Positions 6,204 to 14,169 of a stretch of DNA of 64,000 bases are shown here, piece by piece. The DNA lies in the NCBI RefSeq assembly GCF_037546185.1, contig NZ_JAWMWH010000003.1, positions 348,260 through 412,259 on the forward strand, given 5' to 3'. This stretch comes from Nicoliella lavandulae. GTDB lineage: Bacteria > Bacillota > Bacilli > Lactobacillales > Lactobacillaceae. Made by a program: the position numbers and the translations under genes. Positions within the stretch are counted from its first letter, which is position 1, and the number at the start of each line of letters is the position of its first letter. The notes under the pieces were generated by a model that worked only from the letters and a program-made list of their open reading frames with translations, ran no database searches and had not been told where the DNA came from.

Positions 6204-7703
6204 ATGCAAAATCGGCGAAAGTGGTTTGCATTAATTGCAGTTTGTTTAGGCTTTTTCATGGGATTATTAGATGTAACGGTCGTCAACGTTGCTCTCCCCA
6301 CTATTCAAACTAGCTTTAACAGTAGTTTCAGTCAACTACAATGGATTATTAATGCTTATACATTAATTTTTGCTGCTGTATTATTCTTAATCTCTAAGTT
6401 GGGTGACTTAGTTGGACGTAAGAATGTATTTATATGGTCATTGATCATTTTTTCAGTGTTCTCACTAGCTTGTAGTCTCGCCCCTAATGTTTGGATCTTA
6501 ATTATTTTTCGCGCACTCCAAGGAATTGGTGGCGCTGGAATGTTAAGTTTATCGATGAGTATCATTGCAGATACATTCGAAGGCCCAGAACGCGGATTAG
6601 CGCTTGGCATATGGGGGAGTGTTGCTGGATTATCAACAGCCCTAGGCCCATTGATTGGTGGAATTCTATTAAGTTTCTTTAGCTGGGAATCCATTTTTCT
6701 AGTTAATCTTCCAATCGGAATTATCGCTTTGTTTATGAGCTTTAAGTATATTCCTAAGTCGAGAACTTTCAATAGTGGTAAGGTCGATATCATTGGGATG
6801 ATCCTATCATTTGCATTCATGTTTTGCTTAATCCTGGGATTAATTCAAAAGGAAACCCACTATAACTATAGTTGGTTTGATTGGCATGTTGCTTCTCTAC
6901 TAGTTGCAGGAATCGTCCTAATCATTATTTTTGCATTGTTTGAAAATCATATTAGTTCTCCGATGCTTAACTTATCCCTATTGAAAAATAAACAAGTCCT
7001 TGGTAGTGCCCTATCAAATCTTACCTTAGGAATGGCTATCTATGCCTTGTTTAGCTATATTATTGTTTTATCTCAAGATTACATGGGATATTCTGCATTA
7101 CAAAGTGGTTCACAATTAATGATTATTAGTGCTTTTTCATTAGTATTAGGGCCTATTTCTGGTAAAATTGCTAGTAAAATTAACCCTGGATTGATTATTA
7201 GTATGGTTTTATTTTTAGCTGGAATTGGGATGTTCATTTTACCACCTCTATTAGGTAATCATAATTCATGGCTAGTTATGGTTCCAACGTTTATTACCTT
7301 GGGACTTGCTAATTCACTTATCAATCCCCTATCATCAAATATTGCAGTTAGTGACGTTGAACCTAAGTCTATTGGGATGACTTCGGGATTACTCAATGTT
7401 GGGAAGCAATTTGGAACTAGCCTTGGATTAGTAGTCCTAGGTTTAGCAATGACTGGTACTTATAACCATGCGTTAGCTACTGCTAAATTACCAACCCAGT
7501 TAATATCAACACTACAAACTGCTGGACCATTTTCTGGTGGTGCAATTGCTAAGCATGTTAATAATACAGAATTTCAATCTATTATTCATAACTCGTTTTT
7601 CCGTGGGATGGATAGCGTAGCAATTACATCTGGAGTTATCTTTATAATCGATGGATTACTATGCTATTTGTTATTATGTAGAAAGCCAAAACAAATTGCA
7701 TAA
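6204..7703 (+). CDS. DHA2-family (14-TM) drug:H+ antiporter, EmrB/QacA type
   Basis: A 499-residue major facilitator with about 14 membrane helices. Family motifs are the TM1 motif LLDVTVVNVALPTI (about residues 21-34) with the membrane Asp, motif A GDLVGRKN (about 67-74) and motif C-like STALGPLIGG (about 149-158). Such pumps expel cationic drugs or other toxic compounds using proton motive force. ATG 6204 follows AGGAG by eight bases. Upstream are an extended -10 promoter with an inverted repeat and a structured leader RNA, so expression appears regulated at two levels. No partner membrane fusion protein is encoded nearby, as usual in Gram-positives. Confidence 0.88.
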   Translation: MQNRRKWFALIAVCLGFFMGLLDVTVVNVALPTIQTSFNSSFSQLQWIINAYTLIFAAVLFLISKLGDLVGRKNVFIWSLIIFSVFSLACSLAPNVWILIIFRALQGIGGAGMLSLSMSIIADTFEGPERGLALGIWGSVAGLSTALGPLIGGILLSFFSWESIFLVNLPIGIIALFMSFKYIPKSRTFNSGKVDIIGMILSFAFMFCLILGLIQKETHYNYSWFDWHVASLLVAGIVLIIIFALFENHISSPMLNLSLLKNKQVLGSALSNLTLGMAIYALFSYIIVLSQDYMGYSALQSGSQLMIISAFSLVLGPISGKIASKINPGLIISMVLFLAGIGMFILPPLLGNHNSWLVMVPTFITLGLANSLINPLSSNIAVSDVEPKSIGMTSGLLNVGKQFGTSLGLVVLGLAMTGTYNHALATAKLPTQLISTLQTAGPFSGGAIAKHVNNTEFQSIIHNSFFRGMDSVAITSGVIFIIDGLLCYLLLCRKPKQIA

Positions 7704-7707
7704 AATA

Positions 7708-7742
7708 AAAACAGATACCATGTTGATGGTATCTGTTTTTTA
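7708..7742. terminator. Bidirectional terminator
   Basis: Stem ACAGATACCAT / ATGGTATCTGT with loop GTTG, flanked by A5 and T6. It ends the exporter gene and also overlaps the last codon of the small membrane protein gene opposite. Confidence 0.85.
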
Positions 7743-7904
7743 AATTATAATGATAACTCCAAAGATTAACACTGCAACTGACATTGCAATTGCCATTAAA
7801 ACATTATCCTTACGCTGCTTTTTATTCCGATGCAATAAAATCAAGCACCAATATAAAATTGTAATGATTAGTAAAAATAACCAAGCAGCTAGCTGACTTT
7901 TCAT
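7740..7904 (-). CDS. Small membrane protein, 54 aa
   Basis: A short gene of 54 codons starting MKSQLAAWLF. It encodes two hydrophobic helices (about 6-25 and 36-54) joined by a basic loop HRNKKQRKD, so the loop is expected inside the cell. GAGG lies eight bases before ATG 7904. The start is only ten bases after the stop of the GNAT gene at 7914, so the two are one transcript, closed by the terminator at 7708-7742. No family recognised. Confidence 0.65.
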   Translation of the reverse strand: MKSQLAAWLFLLIITILYWCLILLHRNKKQRKDNVLMAIAMSVAVLIFGVIIII

Positions 7905-7913
7905 TAATTAACC

Positions 7914-8435
7914 TCAATCTGCAATTCGTTTGCCTAAAATATTCAAACTTCTTTGTTTACCGTCCATTAATGCAACATCTGGTAAATGCCCCCATTGTTC
8001 ATAACCATTCTTTTCGAACAAGTGTAGACTAGGTGTATTATGAGCAAAGATAAATGCTAAAATGTTTTTAACACCAATTCGAGCGGCTGCTTTTTCAGCG
8101 TGGTTAACCGCAGCATTCCCTAATCCCCTGTGTTGGAAGTTATTATCAATGTAAATACTAATTTCAACTGTTTCATCATAAGCAGGTCTTCCATAAAAGC
8201 TACTTAAGCTCAACCAGCCAGCTCGATCACCATCGTAGTTAATGATTAATAGTGGTCGATGATTAGGTTCATGTTGTTTGAACCATTCTACTCGTTCCCC
8301 CACTGAGATGGGTTCTAGATCAGCAGTTGCCATTCGGCCAGGAATTGATTCATTATAAACATCAACAATGTACGGTAAATCGGAGCGTGTAGCTTGATTA
8401 AACTCAATATTATTTGTATGTGCATCTAAGTCCAT
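7914..8435 (-). CDS. GNAT N-acetyltransferase, PAT/MnaT-like
   Basis: A 173-residue GNAT enzyme of the phosphinothricin/L-amino acid acetyltransferase group (COG1247 type). Marks are the N-terminal ATRSDLPYIVDVYNE, the YGRPAYDETVEISIYID strand and the acetyl-CoA loop with HRGLGNAA near residue 102. ATG 8435 is preferred to an in-frame start 20 codons upstream because a strong GGAGG precedes it by nine bases and a TATAAT box (8467-8472, minus strand) lies inside the longer frame. It likely acetylates an amino acid analogue. The stop is TGA, rare in this window. Forms a unit with the small gene at 7740-7904. Confidence 0.82.
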   Translation of the reverse strand: MDLDAHTNNIEFNQATRSDLPYIVDVYNESIPGRMATADLEPISVGERVEWFKQHEPNHRPLLIINYDGDRAGWLSLSSFYGRPAYDETVEISIYIDNNFQHRGLGNAAVNHAEKAAARIGVKNILAFIFAHNTPSLHLFEKNGYEQWGHLPDVALMDGKQRSLNILGKRIAD

Positions 8436-8476
8436 GTTAGAAAACCTCCAATTTGTTAATAATTCCATTATAGCTA

Positions 8477-8509
8477 AGAAGCGGAAGAAATGCATTTCTT
8501 CCGCTTCTT
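8477..8509. terminator. Strong hairpin between same-strand genes
   Basis: Arms AGAAGCGGAAGAAAT and ATTTCTTCCGCTTCT make a 15-bp stem with a very short loop. The better T run (TTTATTTT) is on the plus strand; on the minus strand the hairpin follows the DUF4097 gene and overlaps the -35 region of the GNAT promoter. It probably ends the PadR operon. Confidence 0.65.
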
Positions 8510-8516
8510 TATTTTG

Positions 8517-9524
8517 TTAATATTCAGAAATATCAATATCCCCATCGTCTGTATGGAATGAGTAATTTTTACTTGTCTTCATTTGTTGATTTAGCTTACT
8601 TGGGATTCTTACATCACCGTCTTGAGTGTTAGATGTAATCTTTGCGTAATCACTTAATTTCACGGTTCCTCTAATATCCCCATCTTCGGTTTTTGCATCC
8701 AAATTATGCTTGATAATCTGGTGTTTAAATGATACATCTCCATCAGAACTACTGAGTGATAAAGTATTCCAGTTATTAGTGCTTAATATAATATCACCGT
8801 CATCTATATTAACTCTGCTACTACCATCATTAATAATGTTGTTATTTATTCTTAAATCGCCATCATCAGAAGATAAGTCAAGTTGTTTAAACTGGCTGTC
8901 ACTAACCGAGATATCACCATCATCAGTATGCAAGTCACTTGCTGATTGCTTAAAACGACTATTTTTAATATTGATATCACCATCACTAGTATAAAGACTT
9001 AATCCATCTGCTGTAACATGATTTAAATTAACATCATCAATGTTATTTAACGCTAGTTTGTTGCTAAGTACAATTCCATCCATCGTCAAGTCATATGCAG
9101 AATTATTTTGTTGGTAACTAGTTAGTTTGGTATCTTTAGGGATGACAATCGTAATTTTTGCATTATATTCCGCATCACCAAAGTCGATCAACTTAAAGTT
9201 ACTAAATAATGATTCGTGCTTTTTACCATTTATAATTAACTTATTATTTTCAACATGATAATCAGTTTGATGATTTTTAGCATCTACGCCAATAACTTTA
9301 AAGCGATTCCCATACTTAACTTGAACATCCATATCACTATTAACTTGAATTTGGTTAAAATGACTCAAACGCTTTTCGTATGTCTTTCCATAGGATTCTT
9401 GCTGGATTGATTGTATAAGCTGATTTATACTACTAAACTTATCTTTCACTTGAGTAAAACTAAAAATAGAAATAATAAACCCGATTATAATCAATAGAAT
9501 CCCTGTATATTTAATTCTTTTCAT
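8517..9524 (-). CDS. DUF4097-family beta-strand repeat envelope protein
   Basis: A 335-residue protein with one N-terminal membrane helix (about 5-24) and an outside domain built of beta repeats. From about residue 180 to the end the motif [S/T/D]DGD[I/V/L] recurs eight times at roughly 20-residue spacing (SDGDI, DDGDI, DDGDL, SDGDV, EDGDI, QDGDV and so on), the mark of DUF4097 solenoids. These proteins are typically co-encoded with PadR and DUF1700 genes and are linked to envelope stress. It is the third gene of that operon, starting two bases after the DUF1700 stop. Molecular function is not established. Confidence 0.85.
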   Translation of the reverse strand: MKRIKYTGILLIIIGFIISIFSFTQVKDKFSSINQLIQSIQQESYGKTYEKRLSHFNQIQVNSDMDVQVKYGNRFKVIGVDAKNHQTDYHVENNKLIINGKKHESLFSNFKLIDFGDAEYNAKITIVIPKDTKLTSYQQNNSAYDLTMDGIVLSNKLALNNIDDVNLNHVTADGLSLYTSDGDINIKNSRFKQSASDLHTDDGDISVSDSQFKQLDLSSDDGDLRINNNIINDGSSRVNIDDGDIILSTNNWNTLSLSSSDGDVSFKHQIIKHNLDAKTEDGDIRGTVKLSDYAKITSNTQDGDVRIPSKLNQQMKTSKNYSFHTDDGDIDISEY

Positions 9525-9526
9525 AA

Positions 9527-10138
9527 TTAGCCCCGCTTCTTTTCAGCATTATTTCTCTTTACTGTTTTTTGGTAAAACCAGATACTCGTTTTTTGAATCC
9601 AATGAATTAATCGCTTTGAAAATTTAATAATAAATGGAATTAACAACAAGACGATTCCGAAGGATATCATACTGACACCAATCAACAGTAGACTAAGCAT
9701 AAAGTTAGTAGATAAATGTATTAATGCCCAGCCAAAAATTATTATCGAAGATATAAAGCCGGAAAAGACAACTAATAAGATACTAACAACTAATGCAATT
9801 GCTGTAACAATCATTCCAAAAATCACCATTAAAGCGCCAAATGCTAATGGCAGCCAAAGCGGCGATCCAGCAATTGCTGCAATAATTAGCCAGATACTTA
9901 AAGTGGAATTATGATTTCGTTTATTATCCATTCGGCTACCGTCAATAGTGTTAATTGAATCATCTGCTAATATCTTATTTGCTAATGACTTGGGCGTTCC
10001 TAGCTCAGTAACACAATCATTGTATGTAGTAAATCCTCCGTCTTCTAAGTAATTTGAATAGTAATCAATACTATCTTCTAAATCAACTGGGTCTAAACGC
10101 TTCAAATAAGTGCTTAACTCTTCAATATATCTATTCAT
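9527..10138 (-). CDS. DUF1700/HAAS-domain membrane protein
   Basis: A 203-residue protein with an N-terminal cytosolic HAAS-type helical domain (MNRYIEELSTYLKRLDPVDL onward, to about residue 65) followed by three to four helices between about 80 and 175 and a basic C-terminal tail. DUF1700 proteins sit between a PadR regulator and DUF4097 proteins in many Firmicutes and are thought to signal membrane state. The spacing here is one base after padR and two bases before the DUF4097 gene, so translation is tightly coupled. Confidence 0.82.
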   Translation of the reverse strand: MNRYIEELSTYLKRLDPVDLEDSIDYYSNYLEDGGFTTYNDCVTELGTPKSLANKILADDSINTIDGSRMDNKRNHNSTLSIWLIIAAIAGSPLWLPLAFGALMVIFGMIVTAIALVVSILLVVFSGFISSIIIFGWALIHLSTNFMLSLLLIGVSMISFGIVLLLIPFIIKFSKRLIHWIQKTSIWFYQKTVKRNNAEKKRG

Positions 10139-10139
10139 T

Positions 10140-10448
10140 CTAATCCCTTCCCATTAAGTTATTAATCCCAATCTGGAATTTGATCCAATCTGTTCTTAAT
10201 ACTGATAACTGTTTACGGCCTGCATCTGTAATTTGATAATAACGTCGATTACGACCCTTATACGGTTGATCATAAGTAATGACTAAGCCTTCTGATTTTA
10301 AACGACGCATTACTGGATACATAGTTGAATTTGATACTGATATGGAATTTTGAACTAACTTAGTTAACTCGTATCCATATAAATCGTTTCTACTCAAGAT
10401 TCCTAGTACGCATCCATCCAACAAATCCGTACTAATTTTAATTGCCAT
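10140..10448 (-). CDS. PadR-family transcriptional regulator
   Basis: A 102-residue winged-helix regulator of the short PadR-s2 type. The N-terminal LLDGCVLGILSRNDLYGYEL and the wing with RNRRYYQITDAGRKQL are diagnostic. It lacks the C-terminal dimer helix of long PadR proteins. It is first in the operon with the DUF1700 and DUF4097 genes. A large palindrome (10462-10500) directly upstream is the likely autoregulatory operator. Ligand or signal unknown; envelope stress is the usual association. Confidence 0.9.
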   Translation of the reverse strand: MAIKISTDLLDGCVLGILSRNDLYGYELTKLVQNSISVSNSTMYPVMRRLKSEGLVITYDQPYKGRNRRYYQITDAGRKQLSVLRTDWIKFQIGINNLMGRD

Positions 10449-10461
10449 ATTATCGCCTCTT

Positions 10462-10500
10462 TAATATTATATGTCATATATTATATGGCATATAATATTA
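10462..10500. promoter_or_regulatory. Nested palindromic operator upstream of padR
   Basis: Outer arms TAATATTATATG (10462-10473) and CATATAATATTA (10489-10500) are perfect complements. Inside lies a second palindrome ATGTCATAT-ATT-ATATGGCAT with one mismatch. ATGT/ACAT-like dyads are typical PadR sites, so this is the probable autorepression operator. Confidence 0.7.
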
Positions 10501-10596
10501 TAATTCAATTATTATTTTATAAAAATTACCAAGAATAATTCAACTTACCTTAATTTAATGGTAGGATAAATACATATTAAAATAAGGAGAATTAAA

Positions 10597-11169
10597 ATGA
10601 ACAATAATGAACCAGAAACGCGAGTTGAACGATATGATCGACACTCAAAATCGAATCCTAATGATAATCAACAGTTAGATAATGCAAATAATCAATTAAC
10701 CAATGGATGTAAAAAGAAACATCACTATGGACGCTGGATTATGGCGATTATTGCCATTCTTTTAGTATGGGGGATTGTTCAAGTTAATCACCAAGTCAGT
10801 GAATTAAAAAATACACAACGTAAAACTGATACGGCTCTTGATAAAGTCATCAAAACCCAAGGTGAAAAAATTGCTGCAAAACGTTTACCAAGCGAAGTTA
10901 AACCGCAAGTTATTAAAATCATTCAAACCACCCCACTAAGTGAATTACAACGTGCCGCTAATAATGAATCATTATTTAATCAAATTGCAACTCAAAATGA
11001 TATTCCGCAGGAATATTTATTGCAGGCGCAAAGTGCCTGGTTTAATGCTAATAATCAGGCATTGAGAAACGAAATTGCTAATGGCCAACTGTTGGCTGCG
11101 TATAATATATTGAGGGATGCTGCTAGTGATAACAGTAGCAGTTCAAACGTAACCAGTAGCAGTAATTAA
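10597..11169 (+). CDS. Single-pass membrane protein, 190 aa, unknown role
   Basis: Not assigned to a family. Residues 1-43 are polar and Asn-rich with a KKKHH cluster, a single helix follows at about 46-65 (WIMAIIAILLVWGIV), then a helical outside domain (about 66-172) and a Ser/Asn-rich tail. The positive-inside rule puts the N-terminus in the cytosol. ATG 10597 has AAGGAG eight bases upstream. Transcribed away from padR and ended by a strong terminator. Its place beside the envelope-stress operon may be chance. Confidence 0.65.
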   Translation: MNNNEPETRVERYDRHSKSNPNDNQQLDNANNQLTNGCKKKHHYGRWIMAIIAILLVWGIVQVNHQVSELKNTQRKTDTALDKVIKTQGEKIAAKRLPSEVKPQVIKIIQTTPLSELQRAANNESLFNQIATQNDIPQEYLLQAQSAWFNANNQALRNEIANGQLLAAYNILRDAASDNSSSSNVTSSSN

Positions 11170-11182
11170 AATATAATAAAAT

Positions 11183-11228
11183 AAAAGGAAAGGCCTCAGT
11201 TAAAACATAACTAAGGCCTTTCCTTTTA
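11183..11228. terminator. Bidirectional terminator
   Basis: Stem AAAAGGAAAGGCCT / AGGCCTTTCCTTTT with inner pairing, between convergent genes ending at 11169 and 11241; T-rich on both strands. Confidence 0.85.
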
Positions 11229-11240
11229 TTTTGATTGAAA

Positions 11241-11975
11241 CTACCGAATGATTGTATCACGACTATCCTTTATAATTTGTTGGATATCTTGATCCAACTG
11301 GTCTAGATGCTTAATTGTAATTCTTAAATTTTGCCCTTCTAATGATAATGAATCAATCATTGAATCTAAATCAATGTCTTCTTTAGGTTCATCGCCCTTT
11401 TGTCTAAATGTTGAACTTAAATCACGATACGTCATAAGTAGTTTCTTATTATCATTGAATAAATTAGTAATAATTTGATCAATATTATTATAATCACTTT
11501 CAGATAAGTCCATAGACATTAATCGATTTTTAGAGTAATTATAAAAACTAGCAAACTGATCAACATCAAAGTCATCTAAAAAATTTTGGGTATAGCGTTT
11601 AATCCCCTCAATCTTATTATTATTCTTAATATAGCGCTTAATAACTTTAACCTTTCTAGAGTAATCCAAAGTATCGTTCTTAATTCGATATAGATCACTG
11701 AGCAATGAATTTAACATTTGATATCTTTCAATAAATAACGAGTTATTTAAACTATCTAATCGTTCAGTTTTAATTTGCATCCTAGTTACAATAACAGTTC
11801 CAATAACCGCTACAATTGAACCTAAGTAGCTTCCTAAGAATGTAATCCAAACATCCGCTGATTTTTCCATTGGATAAATTAAATGTAGAATGAATAGCGG
11901 TGCTAAAATAAATAGCACAAAGATGCCAACGTACATAACGATATTCATTAGTAATTTCTTTAATTTCTCAATCAT
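11241..11975 (-). CDS. Membrane-anchored helical protein, 244 aa, unknown
   Basis: No named family. Two N-terminal helices (about 10-33 and 42-65, the second containing FLGSYLGSIVAVIGTVI) are followed by a long charged, helical cytosolic part to residue 244. The GSYLG-type helix hairpin is shared by many uncharacterised membrane proteins found in variable regions of Firmicute genomes. The gene lies just downstream of the tRNA operon terminator on the same strand. A defence or stress role is possible but unsupported here. Confidence 0.6.
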   Translation of the reverse strand: MIEKLKKLLMNIVMYVGIFVLFILAPLFILHLIYPMEKSADVWITFLGSYLGSIVAVIGTVIVTRMQIKTERLDSLNNSLFIERYQMLNSLLSDLYRIKNDTLDYSRKVKVIKRYIKNNNKIEGIKRYTQNFLDDFDVDQFASFYNYSKNRLMSMDLSESDYNNIDQIITNLFNDNKKLLMTYRDLSSTFRQKGDEPKEDIDLDSMIDSLSLEGQNLRITIKHLDQLDQDIQQIIKDSRDTIIR

Positions 11976-12017
11976 ATGTAAATTATCCTTTTTATTGCAT
12001 TTTAGTTTATTATACAG

Positions 12018-12051
12018 AAAAAGCGACCAACATGTTATGTTAGTCGCTTTA
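12018..12051 (-). terminator. Terminator of the tRNA operon
   Basis: On the minus strand the hairpin AAAGCGAC...GTCGCTTT (arms about 13 bp, inner AACAT/ATGTT) is followed by TTTTCTG directly after tRNA-Gln. Confidence 0.8.
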
Positions 12052-12055
12052 GTGA

Positions 12056-12127
12056 TTGGGCTAGCTGGGTTCGAACCAGCGCATCACGGGATCAAAACCC
12101 GTTGCCTTACCACTTGGCTATAGCCCA
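12056..12127 (-). tRNA. tRNA-Gln (UUG)
   Basis: A complete 72-base cloverleaf with acceptor TGGGCTA/TAGCCCA, TTCGAAC T-loop and anticodon TTG in loop TTTTGAT. The CCA end is not encoded. Last gene of the five-gene tRNA operon. Confidence 0.95.
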
Positions 12128-12133
12128 ATAATA

Positions 12134-12205
12134 TGAGTTGTGATGGATATGAACCACCATCTCCTGGATAAAGAGTCCAGGGCTTTACAATTAAGCTAAC
12201 AACTC
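12134..12205 (-). tRNA. tRNA-Lys (CUU)-like, degenerate loops
   Basis: A 72-base cloverleaf with a perfect 7-bp acceptor (GAGTTGT/ACAACTC), D stem GCTT/AAGC, anticodon stem CTGGA/TCCAG and T stem GGTGG/CCATC. The anticodon loop CTCTTTA reads CTT, Lys. Several near-universal loop bases are lost: the D loop AATTGTA has only one G where G18-G19 are expected, position 37 is T instead of a purine, and the T loop TTCATAT has T at position 58 instead of A. Stems are kept while loops drift, so it may be a specialised or decaying tRNA. Confidence 0.75.
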
Positions 12206-12208
12206 GAG

Positions 12209-12282
12209 GGCGGTATGTGGGAATCGAACCCACGCGTGTCGGATCCACAAACCGATGTGTTAACCACTTCACCAATACCGCC
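12209..12282 (-). tRNA. tRNA-His (GUG)
   Basis: A complete cloverleaf with acceptor GCGGTAT/ATACCGC, the additional G at position -1 facing discriminator C, T-loop TTCGATT and anticodon GTG. Third gene of the operon. Confidence 0.95.
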
Positions 12283-12296
12283 AAATCATCATATTA

Positions 12297-12367
12297 CAGG
12301 GATAGTAGGAATCGAACCCACATCAACGGTTTTGGAGACCGGTATTCTGCCCTTGAACTATATCCCT
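12297..12367 (-). tRNA. tRNA-Trp (CCA)
   Basis: A 71-base cloverleaf with acceptor AGGGATA/TATCCCT, discriminator G, T-loop TTCGATT and anticodon CCA in loop CTCCAAA. Second gene of the operon. Confidence 0.95.
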
Positions 12368-12375
12368 ATAATCAA

Positions 12376-12458
12376 TGGAGGGGAGTGGATTCGAACCACC
12401 GAACCCGAAGGAGCGGATTTACAGTCCGCCGCGTTTAGCCAGACTTCGCTACCCCTCC
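12376..12458 (-). tRNA. tRNA-Tyr (GUA)
   Basis: An 83-base class II tRNA with a long variable arm, acceptor GGAGGGG/CCCCTCC, T-loop TTCGAAT and anticodon GTA in loop CTGTAAA. First gene after the operon promoter. Confidence 0.95.
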
Positions 12459-12495
12459 GAAATCTGTTTGATTAAATATCAAAACAACAATGTAT

Positions 12496-12524
12496 ATAAT
12501 AGCTGATATTTTTTATTTCGTCAA
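12496..12524 (-). promoter_or_regulatory. Promoter of the tRNA operon
   Basis: On the minus strand TTGACG (12524-12519) and TATTAT (12501-12496) are 17 bases apart, about 40 bases before tRNA-Tyr. Confidence 0.8.
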
Positions 12525-12607
12525 CCTCTTTTTTTATTTTTGTTTTATTAGTTAAAGTAAATTAATACTAAATATGTATTTCCAGATAAAATATCTGGAA
12601 TTTAAGC

Positions 12608-14002
12608 TTATTTCATTAGCTTAATGTGTTGTTTACTGCCAACTAAATAGCCAGCCTTAATTTGATAAACTAATTTACCATTCCGATTTAATTTCTTACT
12701 AATTAATCGATACTGCTTTCCTGCTACTAGCTTACCATTCATCTTTTTGGTCAACTTAAAATCTCGGTATAAGGTAACCTTTAATTTGCCCTTCATTTTT
12801 TTAAGTTTTAGATATTTAACCTTGTTAGTTCGCTTAACCACCTTTTTAGGCTTTGATTGCTTTGTGCCTACCATATTATTAACTGGTTTAGCCGTATCAT
12901 TACTAACACTATTAGTAACGCTAGTGGAATCGACACTATGATGACTAGAACTGTTATTTATACTACTAGAAGTGGCAGCGCTGTTAGCAGTAGTTGAATT
13001 ACTTGCAGAATTGGTAGCCGCACTAAAATTATTAGGTACAACTGATGATTCACGATTTAATTGCGAGTGAGTCGTAGCAACTGGGTAGCTTGGAATAAAT
13101 AACGGGGTTACCCTATTATTGTTAGCATTAGTTGCAATAGCAGTTCCAACCCTAGCACTGCTGTGGGTTGCCTGACTACTGGTTAAAGTCGGGTTTGAAT
13201 TGGCAACATTTGAATTAGCACTATTCACACTGGTAGCTGAACTACCATCACTATCATTTGCGCTACTAGCCTCTGACTTGGGTTCACTAGTATTACTATT
13301 CGTTACACTTTGATCCGTGGCGCTACTAGTGTCACTAACTACAGGTACTTCAGTTGATGTTTTTGATTCCTCAGCTGAAGTGGCCGAACTAGAACTGGGT
13401 TGATCACTTGCGACACTACTAGCTGTTTCTGAACTACTAGCTGGTGTTGATTCATTACTGTTAGGCGCTGATTCATGGTGAGTTACTATAATTGCATCCC
13501 CACCACTAATCTCACTTCCCACCACTGATACAGCACTTAATTCAAGTGTAACTTGATTCGTGCTGCCACTATCTTGTGTAATCATTCCCGCTTGACTGGT
13601 TCCCTTTAAGGTTCCATTTTGAATTAAAATGTTATAATTATTCGCCGTTTGACTGAGCCTTAATTGAACTTGATTTAAATTAACTGTATGTTGATTTAAA
13701 TCAATGGTCATTGCTCGACCTGCGATCCGCACTCGAAGTGAATCCAGACTTACATCAATATCTTGAGTTACCTTAATTCGATTGACCGATTCATCCTGCA
13801 ATGCTGCCAATAATTCGGCTTGATTAGCAACCCGCACCGTTTGAGTTGTATTGATTGTATCTGCGGAAACAGTTGGTAACGATTGATTAGTTAAATATCC
13901 CCCACCGACTAAGGCCATCACTACTGAACTCACTACGATCCATCGTTTCTTGACTTTCTTTAATTTCTTTTTGTGCTGAATTGATTGATTTTGATTAAAC
14001 AT
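12608..14002 (-). CDS. Serine-rich cell-surface protein with pectate-lyase-like domain
   Basis: A 464-residue secreted protein. The N-terminal signal has a basic stretch KLKKVKKRW (residues 13-21) that fits KxYKxGKxW with Y and G replaced by Lys, then a hydrophobic core and a cleavage site near SADT (about 47). Residues about 55-170 (NQAELLAALQD, then TQDIDVS and beta strands) look like the pectate-lyase-like adhesive domain of lactobacillus surface proteins. About 175-390 is a Ser/Asn/Thr-rich linker, a likely glycosylation target. The last 70 residues are strongly basic (KYLKLKKMKGKLKV onward), like DUF5776/SLAP-type wall-binding modules. There is no LPxTG anchor. Probable adhesin. Confidence 0.75.
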   Translation of the reverse strand: MFNQNQSIQHKKKLKKVKKRWIVVSSVVMALVGGGYLTNQSLPTVSADTINTTQTVRVANQAELLAALQDESVNRIKVTQDIDVSLDSLRVRIAGRAMTIDLNQHTVNLNQVQLRLSQTANNYNILIQNGTLKGTSQAGMITQDSGSTNQVTLELSAVSVVGSEISGGDAIIVTHHESAPNSNESTPASSSETASSVASDQPSSSSATSAEESKTSTEVPVVSDTSSATDQSVTNSNTSEPKSEASSANDSDGSSATSVNSANSNVANSNPTLTSSQATHSSARVGTAIATNANNNRVTPLFIPSYPVATTHSQLNRESSVVPNNFSAATNSASNSTTANSAATSSSINNSSSHHSVDSTSVTNSVSNDTAKPVNNMVGTKQSKPKKVVKRTNKVKYLKLKKMKGKLKVTLYRDFKLTKKMNGKLVAGKQYRLISKKLNRNGKLVYQIKAGYLVGSKQHIKLMK

Positions 14003-14169
14003 ATGCTTAGCACCTCCGTTAATATATATATTCGCTAAACATTGATTAAATTTTTATTTTTTTGAAATTAAGTAGAAATTTTTATCGATTACCACAAAAC
14101 ATGATATTATTAATGTGGTAGTGATAACACCTATCCATCGATTAATTCAACCAAGAAAGGATGATTCCA

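Noticed and set aside
6356..6820. Long antisense frame inside the exporter gene
   Set aside because: Shadow of a strongly coding membrane protein; no ribosome site, promoter or plausible product.
12084..12475. Open frames across the tRNA cluster on both strands
   Set aside because: They run through five tRNA genes and carry the typical false reading of tRNA sequence; not genes.
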